From the NCBI GenBank assembly GCA_964545045.1, contig CAZJEN010000008.1, positions 1 to 64,000 on the forward strand: 64,000 bases of DNA, in the 5' to 3' direction. The position numbers and the translations under genes were made by a program. The notes under the pieces are model-generated. The model did not search any database, had not been told where the DNA came from, and saw only the letters and a list, made by a program, of their open reading frames with translations. This document shows, in pieces, positions 36,132 to 44,943 of this stretch (position 1 is its first letter; the number at the start of each line of letters is the position of its first letter). The stretch comes from SIG307 sp964545045 (GTDB lineage: Bacteria > Bacillota > Clostridia > Lachnospirales > Lachnospiraceae).

Positions 36132-36989
36132 TTACTCCAATGTCAGATATGCGTATTCCTGCATGGTGTAGTAGCCCTTTGTCATAAGATAATTCTTTTC
36201 CCCCGGTGTCGTATTCCGACCGGTACCGTAGGCAAACAGCAAATCCACCTTTCCGCTGTTTAACAAGGTAAATGCATCCTCGTTCTCAATGGTTACCGTC
36301 TGAAAGCGATACCCGGTCCGCTTCTCCAATTCCTCCAGAAGTGCTACGGAAAACCCACAAGGAACACCGTCCTCATCAAACCGGTCAAGCGGCGGCAAGG
36401 TTCCCGTCACACCTACATAAAGCGTCTTTCTCCCGGAAGCTCCCTTTGTTTTATACAAATCTAACGGCTCATCCGCCTCCACATAGGCCACTGTCAATGC
36501 TTTTAACGTTCCGTCCTCCGCAAGCTCGGAAAGTGCCGCATCCAGCTCACCCTGCAATGCTTCTTCTCCTGCAGGAAGCGCCATGCCGAAGGCAAGACGT
36601 CCGCCCTCTTCCACACTGTTTGAGGTGTCCGTCGGAGCCTCAAGTCGTTTCAATCCTTCTTCTGTACGAAGCAAATACTCCGCCATCACATCCGGACAGC
36701 AAATCACATCCGCCCGTCCGCTCTTTAACTCATACAGCAGCCCATCTACATCCGCAGCCGCCCGGTATCCCGCTAATTTCACACCGAGAATCGTCTCAAA
36801 CAAAACCTCCGCATTTTCCTCCGGAAGCTTCGCCGAAGCGATACCCGCCATCACGCAGCCCTCCAGCTCATCCGTCGACGAAAAACCCTGTCTTTTCGCA
36901 TCCGGCTTTGCAAAGCCCATGGCCGTCACAAACAGAAGCAGCACGACAGCGGCCAATGTTGTCAACAGCCCGATTATATTTTTCTTCAT
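36132..36989 (-). CDS. Family 3 extracellular solute-binding protein
   Basis: A 285-residue exported protein of the amino-acid-binding (SBP_bac_3) family. The signal sequence covers residues 1-28 without a clear lipobox. Lobes are recognised from GVTGTLPPLDRFDEDGVPCG and FSVALLEELEKRTGYRF; the order of segments is unusual, since the classic N-terminal-looking motif appears only after residue 190, behind another lobe-like region ending in YVEADEPLDLYKTKG. It may be two partial lobes or a diverged sensor. The permease gene follows. Confidence 0.78.
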   Translation of the reverse strand: MKKNIIGLLTTLAAVVLLLFVTAMGFAKPDAKRQGFSSTDELEGCVMAGIASAKLPEENAEVLFETILGVKLAGYRAAADVDGLLYELKSGRADVICCPDVMAEYLLRTEEGLKRLEAPTDTSNSVEEGGRLAFGMALPAGEEALQGELDAALSELAEDGTLKALTVAYVEADEPLDLYKTKGASGRKTLYVGVTGTLPPLDRFDEDGVPCGFSVALLEELEKRTGYRFQTVTIENEDAFTLLNSGKVDLLFAYGTGRNTTPGEKNYLMTKGYYTMQEYAYLTLE

Positions 36990-37002
36990 GCCAACCTCCG
37001 TT

Positions 37003-38754
37003 CTATTCCACCGTAAAACCGATAATCCGCTCGTCTCTCGTTCCTACCACAATCGTATTTCCGAACACCGCCGGTGTCGCCTCCAACGTCGTATTCAGAG
37101 AAAACGAATCCAACAAAGTACCGTTTGCTCCGTTAAACAACAGCACGGTTCCGTCGGAGCAACACTGTACCAAATATACCGCACCGATCTGAGAAGTCAC
37201 CGCCACGGTAGAACTCCAGGCGTAGTTCTCCAGCTCCTGCAGCCAAACTTCCTCGCCGGTCTCGGTATCCAGAGATACCAGATAGCCGGAAGAAAGACTC
37301 GGAGTACGGGATACGGAATAAATAATCTGTCCCTCAATGGCACCCTGCCCCAACACGCCGGTGGCAAGGATACCGCCCTCGACACCGTCCACATTGTGAC
37401 ATTCGAAAGGCTTTTTCCAAACAATGCTTCCGTTGGCGGCATTTAGCTTATAAATTGCCACCTCACCCATGGAATGCTCGTCTAACATTGCCTCTGTCAG
37501 TGTCGTCGCCAAATAGATGAAATCTCCGTTCTCTTCCTCGGAATAAATCGGAGAGGAATTCACATCACCGTATACATCCTGCGCCCAAATCATGGACATG
37601 GTATTTAAATCCAGGCAGTAAAAAACACCGCCGTTGTCGCCTACATATAGATAGTTTTCATTTACCACCGCAGAGTTTTCCATGCCCCAAGTAAAAGCCT
37701 CCTCCGTCGCCCGGGCCGTAGTATAAGTATAATCCGCCACGTGCTCCGGTGCCACGGAAAGGGTTCCTGCAATCTCGTTATATTCCGTATTTAACTTCAC
37801 CGTGTACAACACACCGTTTTCTCCCGGATAAAAGAGAGTATCTGTTTTCGCATCGATCACCGGCGAACTATCATAGGCATGGAAAGTACGATGAGCCATC
37901 GCATCGTTAAAGCCGAACTCATACAGCTTCGTCCCGTCAATCAGACTGTAAATATAAGCTCTCGGACTGACATTTTCTCCGAACAGGCCGGTTTGGGCAT
38001 CTCCGGAGCCAAGCACCAAGAGCGGAATCCCCGACGGATGCAGAGACGCGGTACCTTTAAATACCATACCGATATGAATGGCATCCCGGCTCTCACTGCC
38101 GTCCTCCAAATCAAGAAAATGAACATAACCGTCCATGCCGGAATAAATCACTTCCACAAAATTTTCCTTTGCCTTTTTCTCCGGATACAGATTCATAATC
38201 TGCTTTGTCTCCTCCGGCCAGGAAATAATCAGAGGCTGTCCGGTCCAGCCGTTGCCGGACCAGTAGCTGGTTCCGCTTGACTTTAACAGCTTTCCGGTAT
38301 CGTAGCTCCAGAACTCCTCCGCAAACTTCTCCTTCTCAATCTGCGCCGTTCCGTAAGGACCCGCCGTTCTGTGATAATTGCCCCGGAAGGTAAAAACACC
38401 TTCTACCTGTCCCGTAATCAGTTCATCCTCAAAGGAAACCGGCTCCGGACGCATATAGGCATAATCCTCATCCCACACAATGGTCTCGCCGCTCTTGGTA
38501 AAACGAATGGTCTCTGTAATACCAAGCACCGCCGGATCCGTCAACGTGGTACAAGTCACAGCTCCGTCCGCACCTGCCGTATTCTCCGGATGATACTCCG
38601 TCTCAGCCATTCCGGTAGTATCATGTTTTGAATTATATAAATAGCGGACGCCTCCCGCCGCCGATATTTTCTTAAGCATAATAAGTCCCACTCCGCAACA
38701 AAGCAGGAAAAGACCGCCGCAAACCGCAAGCGTAATCTTTGTTCTTTTTTTCAT
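37003..38754 (-). CDS. Exported PQQ/WD40-like beta-propeller protein
   Basis: A 583-residue protein with an N-terminal membrane anchor (residues 7-28) and a beta-propeller made of repeats such as GQIIYSVSRTPSLSSGYLVSLD, LYVGDNGGVFYCLDLNTMSM and VYLVQCCSDGTVLLFNGANG (each read in parts). The blades resemble PQQ-binding-like repeats, but no quinoprotein catalytic residues are evident, so a scaffold or ligand-binding role outside the membrane is more likely. AGGAGG precedes the ATG. It is 13 bp upstream of the solute-binding protein gene, so the two are probably co-transcribed. Confidence 0.85.
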   Translation of the reverse strand: MKKRTKITLAVCGGLFLLCCGVGLIMLKKISAAGGVRYLYNSKHDTTGMAETEYHPENTAGADGAVTCTTLTDPAVLGITETIRFTKSGETIVWDEDYAYMRPEPVSFEDELITGQVEGVFTFRGNYHRTAGPYGTAQIEKEKFAEEFWSYDTGKLLKSSGTSYWSGNGWTGQPLIISWPEETKQIMNLYPEKKAKENFVEVIYSGMDGYVHFLDLEDGSESRDAIHIGMVFKGTASLHPSGIPLLVLGSGDAQTGLFGENVSPRAYIYSLIDGTKLYEFGFNDAMAHRTFHAYDSSPVIDAKTDTLFYPGENGVLYTVKLNTEYNEIAGTLSVAPEHVADYTYTTARATEEAFTWGMENSAVVNENYLYVGDNGGVFYCLDLNTMSMIWAQDVYGDVNSSPIYSEEENGDFIYLATTLTEAMLDEHSMGEVAIYKLNAANGSIVWKKPFECHNVDGVEGGILATGVLGQGAIEGQIIYSVSRTPSLSSGYLVSLDTETGEEVWLQELENYAWSSTVAVTSQIGAVYLVQCCSDGTVLLFNGANGTLLDSFSLNTTLEATPAVFGNTIVVGTRDERIIGFTVE

Positions 38755-38831
38755 TCCGAAAACCTCCTATTCCCATTCTCCCGTACCTATCTACGTCTCT
38801 ATAGATTCCCGTTCTTCCGCACTCAGGTAAT

Positions 38832-40091
38832 CTATTCCGCCGCCGTGTCGCCCTGCATTACCTGATACGCTACCGCCACAGGTACTTCCTTATTCCGTTC
38901 CCAAACTCCTGCAAATTCACTAATCGGCAAAGGTGCCGCCACCGTACCGATCTCTATCGTAACCTCCGGAATCCCTTCAATTCCTACCGCCCACTCGCAA
39001 TACCCTGCCTCGTCCTGCTTGTCCGAGGAGGCATACACAATCCGGTAACCGGTCAAATCATGTACCGTCTCCACAAAGGAAAGGCACTGCTCTCTCAACT
39101 CTCCCGTCTGCCCAAAATCCCAATACAGCACCGAACCGGTGGCATGATAACTGAGTGCCACCGCCGTATTCCGGCTCTTGGTCAGCTCCATTAAAAGCTT
39201 TGTCTCCGGCTCCGAACCCGGCATTTCCCCTTTATATCTATCAGCCGCGGGGCCCTTTGTCCCGCCGTATTCCTCCCAGCCGTAGGCAAAGTTCCGGTTC
39301 AAATCCACACCTCTTGCATTTGCCTTGTATCTGCGATAAAAATATGTCCTGTCGGCTCCTGCTCCGTCCCTCTCATAAAAGCTTTCTACTAAAGTACGCA
39401 ATTCCTCGGAACGAATGGCTCCCGGTCCAATCTGACTTACGGAAACACCGTCGGGATTTGCCATGGGCACCACCAGAAGCGCCACCTCCGAAAATATGTC
39501 CTTGTAAGCCACACCGTTGTAGCTGCCGGTCTCATAGGCCTTTGCATATGTCTCCAGCTGCTCCATCACAAGAAGGTCTGTCAGGTGCTCTCTGCCATGG
39601 ATAGCCGCCTGGATAAACACCGTCTGTTCCGCTTCCGGATTACCAAACAAAATTGCCGGAATGTCCCGTCCGTCGGCACTTTTCCCTTCCCAGGATACCG
39701 AAACAATCTCCGGATAAGCATAGGCAAGAAGCTTCACATCCTCGCACAGCTCCGTGTAAATATACGGTTCCTTCGAAGTATCGACAATTTTTTCCGGAAT
39801 TATAACCACCGGAGTCGGTGTAGGTGTAGGAATCGGAGCAGCCGTCGGTTCCAAGGATGCCGTCGGCTGCAACTCATTCTTTCCGCCGATCTCGGCCCCC
39901 GGCTCTTTCCCGGGCTTTCCTGTCGATGTAACTGCCTCGCTTCCGGCAAAGTATTTTTCTCCGGGAAGCTCTCCCGCCTCCCCCGCAATCTCCTGCTTCG
40001 GAGTCTCCTGTGGGCCTTTCCCGCAGGCAGAAAACATCAGCACTGCCCACATTACCGTCAGTGCCGCAAAGTACCAACATTTTCGACCCAT
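38832..40091 (-). CDS. M14-family zinc carboxypeptidase, lipoprotein
   Basis: A 419-residue extracytoplasmic metallopeptidase. The signal peptide ends in a lipobox, LMFSAC-GKG (about residues 19-24), so the protein is likely lipid-anchored. A PT-rich linker follows to about residue 100. Zinc ligands HxxE are seen in AAIHGREHLTD, the third ligand in LSYHATGSVLYW, and the catalytic Glu in VTIEIGT. It may trim peptide stems of peptidoglycan, as gamma-D-glutamyl peptidases do, or digest peptides. The ATG at 40091 has GGAGGAG upstream. Confidence 0.92.
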   Translation of the reverse strand: MGRKCWYFAALTVMWAVLMFSACGKGPQETPKQEIAGEAGELPGEKYFAGSEAVTSTGKPGKEPGAEIGGKNELQPTASLEPTAAPIPTPTPTPVVIIPEKIVDTSKEPYIYTELCEDVKLLAYAYPEIVSVSWEGKSADGRDIPAILFGNPEAEQTVFIQAAIHGREHLTDLLVMEQLETYAKAYETGSYNGVAYKDIFSEVALLVVPMANPDGVSVSQIGPGAIRSEELRTLVESFYERDGAGADRTYFYRRYKANARGVDLNRNFAYGWEEYGGTKGPAADRYKGEMPGSEPETKLLMELTKSRNTAVALSYHATGSVLYWDFGQTGELREQCLSFVETVHDLTGYRIVYASSDKQDEAGYCEWAVGIEGIPEVTIEIGTVAAPLPISEFAGVWERNKEVPVAVAYQVMQGDTAAE

Positions 40092-40150
40092 CACAGGCTC
40101 CTCCTTCGTAAAATAACGTTCTGCTTTGTCTATGTATCAAAAGCTCTCTT

Positions 40151-41521
40151 CTACAAATTCCGCAGCACCGACTGTAAATCCTGCACCGTCGCCACTTCGA
40201 TAATCTGAATACCTTCGGACTTCTTCTCGCCCTCGGACTTCTTACGCTTCGGTACAATCACCGTACGGTAGCCCATCTTTTCCGCTTCCGCAATCCGGGC
40301 CTGCATCATATTCACCGCACGAATCTCTCCCGTCAGTCCCACTTCACCGAAAGCTACGGTACGCGGCGGTAACGGGCGATTGCGGTAGCTGGAAAGTAAC
40401 GCCAGCACAATAGCCAAATCTAACGACGGCTCCGTAATCTTCATGCCGCCTGCCACATTCACATAGGCATCACAGCCCGCCAAAGAAATGCCGAGACGCT
40501 TCTCCAGCACTGCCATCAAAAGCGTCACGCGGTTGTAATCCGTGCCTGCCGCCGTTCTGCGCGGCATATTAAAGCTGGTCGGAGATACCAAAGCCTGCAC
40601 CTCCACCAGAATCGGACGGGTGCCCTCCATTGCCGCCGTAACAACAGAACCCGGCTCATCCTCAGGGCGTCCCTCCAACATATATTCCGACGGGTTCTTC
40701 ACCTCACGAAGTCCCGCACCTGCCATTTCAAACACACCTATCTCGTTAGTAGAACCGAAACGATTCTTTACCGCACGCAAAATACGATAAGAAATGTGGC
40801 TCTCCCCTTCAAAATACAGCACCGTATCCACCATATGCTCCAGCATACGAGGACCGGCCACCACACCTTCCTTGGTCACGTGGCCAATAATAAAAATCGT
40901 AATTCCAAGCCCCTTTGCCAGACGCAAAAGCGAGGCCGTGGCCTCTTTAATCTGTCCCGGACTGCCCGGTGCCGCCTCTGTCTCCTCCCGGTAAATGGTC
41001 TGGATGGAGTCGATAATCACCACCTCCGGCAAAATCCGCCGCACGGTCTCCTCCACGCGGTTCAAACTTGTCTCCGCCAAAAGAAGGGTACTGCCGTCCG
41101 TCACCTGCAAACGGTCCGCCCGCATACGAATCTGACGGATGGATTCCTCACCGGATACATACAATACCTTCCGCTCCTTCTGCGCCAGTGCATAACACAT
41201 CTGAAGCAAAAGCGTGGACTTACCGATGCCCGGGTCGCCTCCTACCAAAACAAGTGAGCCCACCACAATACCTCCGCCCAGCACCCGGTCCAGTTCCCCG
41301 ATGCCGGTGGCCATCCGCTCCTCTTCTCCCGTATCCACCTCCGACAGAAGCACCGGCTCTGCCGCAGATAACGGCGAAACGCCGTAAGCAGACTTTACTT
41401 TCCCTGCTTGCGGCGCCTCCACCAAAGAATTCCACGCCTTACAGCCCGGACATTGTCCGAGCCATTTCGGCGACTCCATTCCACATTCTTTACAAAAAAA
41501 CACAGCTTTCCCTTTTGCCAT
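40151..41521 (-). CDS. radA: DNA repair protein RadA
   Basis: A 456-residue RecA-like branch-migration helicase used in recombinational repair. It has the N-terminal C4 zinc finger (CKECG...CPGCKAW), Walker A GGDPGIGKST near residue 92, the RadA signature KNRFGSTNEIGVF, and a C-terminal Lon-protease-like domain without catalytic function. Length is normal. It is 16 bp after the 134-residue gene and downstream of clpC, the clpC-radA order common in Firmicutes. Confidence 0.97.
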   Translation of the reverse strand: MAKGKAVFFCKECGMESPKWLGQCPGCKAWNSLVEAPQAGKVKSAYGVSPLSAAEPVLLSEVDTGEEERMATGIGELDRVLGGGIVVGSLVLVGGDPGIGKSTLLLQMCYALAQKERKVLYVSGEESIRQIRMRADRLQVTDGSTLLLAETSLNRVEETVRRILPEVVIIDSIQTIYREETEAAPGSPGQIKEATASLLRLAKGLGITIFIIGHVTKEGVVAGPRMLEHMVDTVLYFEGESHISYRILRAVKNRFGSTNEIGVFEMAGAGLREVKNPSEYMLEGRPEDEPGSVVTAAMEGTRPILVEVQALVSPTSFNMPRRTAAGTDYNRVTLLMAVLEKRLGISLAGCDAYVNVAGGMKITEPSLDLAIVLALLSSYRNRPLPPRTVAFGEVGLTGEIRAVNMMQARIAEAEKMGYRTVIVPKRKKSEGEKKSEGIQIIEVATVQDLQSVLRNL

Positions 41522-41537
41522 AACTCCCCCGCAACTC

Positions 41538-41942
41538 TTACTGCTTCACTACACGTACCTCAGAACTTCTGCCTGCCGTAAGCTCCAGACTGAACACCAG
41601 CTTACCGCCCAGATTGGTCTTCATCTTACCGATATTGGTACCGTCAATATAAAGCTTATACTCAGACTCTGCCTCAAGGCCCAGTGCTACCTGAGTATTC
41701 GTCGTTCCCTCTACGTTAAATCCGACTTCTTTATCATTTGCGGAAAACTCAGTTACATCCGTACCCGGTACAGACTCATACGCAAACATACCGTTGCGCT
41801 CCAACTTCGTAATCTCCTGAAACGTCTTTACTTTATACAAATCCCCGCCAAACTCGAAACCGTCGGCCTTTGCTTTTGCAGCAAGCGTATAATCTCCGAA
41901 CGCAAGCTTTCCGTTGTCCTGAACATAAATCAGTTCTGCCAT
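41538..41942 (-). CDS. Small conserved beta-rich protein of unknown function
   Basis: A 134-residue protein beginning MAELIYVQDNGKLAFGDYTL, with YKVKTFQEITKLERNGMFAYES and a C-terminal GKMKTNLGGKLVFSLEL. I recall close relatives in Lachnospiraceae, sometimes named endosialidase, but I see no basis for that activity: it is far too short and lacks a sialidase propeller. No signal peptide is present. It lies between clpC and radA with AGGAGG before the ATG. Confidence 0.75.
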   Translation of the reverse strand: MAELIYVQDNGKLAFGDYTLAAKAKADGFEFGGDLYKVKTFQEITKLERNGMFAYESVPGTDVTEFSANDKEVGFNVEGTTNTQVALGLEAESEYKLYIDGTNIGKMKTNLGGKLVFSLELTAGRSSEVRVVKQ

Positions 41943-42057
41943 AATCTTATCCTCCTGTAACAGCCGTCCATCTGTTATTTGTTACAATACCAGTATAGCA
42001 CAAAAACTCTCTTTTTTCCACAAAAATTCACAGATTCATAAAATGCTCATAATTCTT

Positions 42058-44520
42058 TTATGATTTCTTAGCTTTCCGCACTCTGCGCAAACGAAGTCGG
42101 GCATTTTCCGGCGTTTCCTTCTCTTGTACCGTAAGCGCTACCGTATCTCCCACAGCAATTTTTCCGCTTAGAATCTCTTCTGCCAGCATATCCTCCAGAT
42201 GCACCTGCACCGCGCGGCGAATCGGTCTTGCGCCGTACTTCTCGTCGGAGCCCTTCTTTACGATAAACTCCGCCACTGCCTCATCCGGCTTTAAGTTGAT
42301 GGAAAGCTGCTCCTTGCAACGCTTTACCACTTCCGCAATCTGAAGTCCCGCGATTTGCTTTAAGGCCTCAGCGCCCAAAGTCTTAAACACAATGGTCTCA
42401 TCGATACGGTTAATAAACTCCGGCTTGAAGTTATGCTTTACCTCTTCCATGACCGCAGTACGCATCCGTTCGTAGTCCGCCGCTTCGTCCGGCTTACTGA
42501 TAAAGCCCAGATTCTTCGGCTCCATAATCCGGCCCGCACCGGTATTGGAGGTCATAATGATAATCGTATTTTTAAAGCTGACACGTCTGCCCTGGGCATC
42601 CGTAATGTGACCGTCCTCCAGCACCTGAAGCAGGATATTGAATACGTCCGGATGTGCCTTTTCCAACTCGTCAAACAATACCACGGAATACGGATTCCGG
42701 CGAATCTGCTCACTTAACTGTCCGCCCTCGTCGTGGCCCACATACCCCGGCGGAGAACCGATCATTTTGGACACACTGTGCTTTTCCATGTACTCGGACA
42801 TATCCACGCGAATCAAGGCATCTTCCTTGCCGAATACCGCCTCCGCAAGAGCCTTGGACAGCTCCGTCTTACCCACACCGGTCGGTCCCAGAAATAAGAA
42901 GGAGCCAATCGGACGCTGCGGATTCTGCAGTCCCACACGGGCACGACGAATGGCTCTGGCCACCGCCAATACCGCATCCTCCTGACCGATGACACGCTTA
43001 CGAAGTACCTCCGGAAGCTTTAACAGACGTTCACTCTCCTCCTCGCAAAGCTTAGCAAGCGGTACCTTGGTCCAAGCGGAAATCACGTCCGCAATCATAT
43101 CTTCATGCAGTACAGGAAGAACTGCTTCTGTCGTCTCCTCCGCCTCTAAACGGGCTGTCAGACGCTTCTGCTTCGCCGCAAGGGCAATGGCACCTTCGCT
43201 GTCACCGGAAAGAAGTAACCGCTCCTTTTCCGCCTGAAGCTGTGCCAGCTGCTTTCTCTTATCATTGTCGGCAACCGCTGCCGTAAGAGAGGTTAAACGA
43301 AGCTTCGATGCCGCCTCATCCAACACATCGATGGCCTTATCCGGCAGAAAACGGTCGTTAATATAACGCTCGGAAAGCTTTACCGCCGCCTTCACCGCCT
43401 CATCACTGATAACGATACCGTGATGCTTCTCGTAGGTCTCACGAAGACCGAATATAATCTCCTCCGCCTCCGCCAAAGACGGCTCCTCTACCACCACCGG
43501 CTGGAATCTTCGTTCCAACGCCGCATCCTTTTCGATATATTTGCGGTACTCCTCTCTCGTGATCGCACCGATGACCTGAAACTCTCCTCTTGCCAACGCC
43601 GGCTTCATAATGTTGGAGGCATCCAGAGATCCTTCCGCTCCGCCGGCTCCGATAATGGTGTGTAACTCATCAATGAAAATCAAAACGTTACCGTCGCTGA
43701 TTGCCTCGTCCATCACCCGCTTAATACGCTCTTCGAACTCTCCGCGGTACTTGGTACCCGCAACCATAGCCGATAAATCCAAAGAAAGCAGGCGCTTCTT
43801 TTTCATCTCCTCCGGCACGTTTCCTTCCGCAATACGACGGGCAAGTCCTTCCGCTACCGCCGTCTTACCTACGCCCGGTTCACCCACCAGACACGGATTA
43901 TTCTTCGTTCTGCGGCTCAAAATCCGGATAACACGGCTGATTTCCTCTTCCCGTCCGATGACAGGGTCCAGCTTGCCGTTTTTCGCTGCTTCCGTCATAT
44001 CCTTACTGAATTTATCCAACAGCGAACCGTTTTCGCTTTTCTTCACCTTACTCCGGCTCATGGCATACTCCGCCTTGGCACGGTTGGCATCGATTCCCAT
44101 AGCTTCCAGTGTAGCAAAATAAATCTTTTGCACCGGAATCCCCAACGTATTTAAGAGACGCACCGCAATACAATCCGTCTCCTGTAAAACCGCCAAAAGC
44201 AAATGCTCGGTACCGATTTTGTCGCTCCCGTAACGATTTGCCTCCGTTTCCGCCTGCTCCAATATTCCGGAAAAACGCGGCGTATTCTGTATTTTCTTTC
44301 TGCGATCACCCTTTTGCGGCGTAATCAGCTGGGAGATTAACTCATCCAGTTTCTCTGCCTGAAGACCGCTTTCCTGCAGAACCTCTCTTGCGATACACTC
44401 CTCACGTAACAGCGCCACCAGCAAATGCTCGCTGCCGATATAGCCGTGAGACAAATGCTCTGCCGCCTGTTTTGCATATTGCAGTACCCGTTCCGCCTGC
44501 TCGGTATATAACTTTCCCAT
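42058..44520 (-). CDS. clpC: ATP-dependent Clp protease ATP-binding subunit ClpC
   Basis: An 820-residue AAA+ unfoldase. The N-domain holds two ClpN repeats (YIGSEHLLVALL and KIGTEHLLLAVL). The first ATPase module has GEPGVGKTAVAEGLA and the second GPTGVGKTELSKALAE. A middle coiled-coil region lies between them (residues 400-470), shorter than in ClpB, and LGF (in NLGFISK) matches the ClpP-binding loop. It is 26 bp after a GntR-family gene; ctsR, mcsA and mcsB, the usual clpC partners, are absent here. Confidence 0.96.
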   Translation of the reverse strand: MGKLYTEQAERVLQYAKQAAEHLSHGYIGSEHLLVALLREECIAREVLQESGLQAEKLDELISQLITPQKGDRRKKIQNTPRFSGILEQAETEANRYGSDKIGTEHLLLAVLQETDCIAVRLLNTLGIPVQKIYFATLEAMGIDANRAKAEYAMSRSKVKKSENGSLLDKFSKDMTEAAKNGKLDPVIGREEEISRVIRILSRRTKNNPCLVGEPGVGKTAVAEGLARRIAEGNVPEEMKKKRLLSLDLSAMVAGTKYRGEFEERIKRVMDEAISDGNVLIFIDELHTIIGAGGAEGSLDASNIMKPALARGEFQVIGAITREEYRKYIEKDAALERRFQPVVVEEPSLAEAEEIIFGLRETYEKHHGIVISDEAVKAAVKLSERYINDRFLPDKAIDVLDEAASKLRLTSLTAAVADNDKRKQLAQLQAEKERLLLSGDSEGAIALAAKQKRLTARLEAEETTEAVLPVLHEDMIADVISAWTKVPLAKLCEEESERLLKLPEVLRKRVIGQEDAVLAVARAIRRARVGLQNPQRPIGSFLFLGPTGVGKTELSKALAEAVFGKEDALIRVDMSEYMEKHSVSKMIGSPPGYVGHDEGGQLSEQIRRNPYSVVLFDELEKAHPDVFNILLQVLEDGHITDAQGRRVSFKNTIIIMTSNTGAGRIMEPKNLGFISKPDEAADYERMRTAVMEEVKHNFKPEFINRIDETIVFKTLGAEALKQIAGLQIAEVVKRCKEQLSINLKPDEAVAEFIVKKGSDEKYGARPIRRAVQVHLEDMLAEEILSGKIAVGDTVALTVQEKETPENARLRLRRVRKAKKS

Positions 44521-44546
44521 ATTGTTCCCTTTCTGCCGTTTTGTAA

Positions 44547-44918
44547 CTAAACCTGAAACTCCCGTAACACCTCATCCGTCACCGCATGAATCTCTTCGTC
44601 GGAAAGCCCCCGGCACAAGGCCTTTGCCAAAGAAATCCGCATCTCGTTCTTTAACTGTTCCATTGCTCTCAACTTATCGCTGTTTACCGCAATGACCGCA
44701 CCGTTTCTCCGGTCCAGATGCAGGTAGCCCTCCTGGCGTAAAATCGCATAGGCCTTATTCACCGTATGCATATTGATTCCGATATTTTCCGCCAGTTCCC
44801 TTACCGACGGCAACGTATCCCCCGGCAATAGCTGCGCATTGGCAATTCCGTAAATAATCTGATTGTACAACTGCACATAAAGCGCTTCGTCACTGCCGAA
44901 ATCAATTCGTATTACCAT
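44547..44918 (-). CDS. GntR-family regulator, YtrA subfamily, ahead of clpC
   Basis: A 123-residue regulator with a GntR winged helix (ALYVQLYNQIIYGIANAQLL, LPSVRELAENIGINMHTVNKAYAIL) and a short helical tail. It starts from AAGGAGG and is 26 bp upstream of clpC on the same strand, which suggests a regulator-clpC operon in place of CtsR. It could instead belong to the upstream envelope genes, 25 bp away. Confidence 0.9.
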   Translation of the reverse strand: MVIRIDFGSDEALYVQLYNQIIYGIANAQLLPGDTLPSVRELAENIGINMHTVNKAYAILRQEGYLHLDRRNGAVIAVNSDKLRAMEQLKNEMRISLAKALCRGLSDEEIHAVTDEVLREFQV

Positions 44919-44943
44919 TCGTTACCGTCCTCCTTCCGTATTG

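Noticed and set aside
36272..37446. Plus-strand frames of 287-306 codons opposite the solute-binding protein
   Set aside because: Composition is Pro/Ser/His-rich low-complexity sequence typical of antisense frames, and the opposite strand encodes a clear exported protein.
41538..41942. Endosialidase annotation for the 134-residue protein
   Set aside because: Too short for a sialidase propeller, no catalytic motifs and no secretion signal; function left unassigned.
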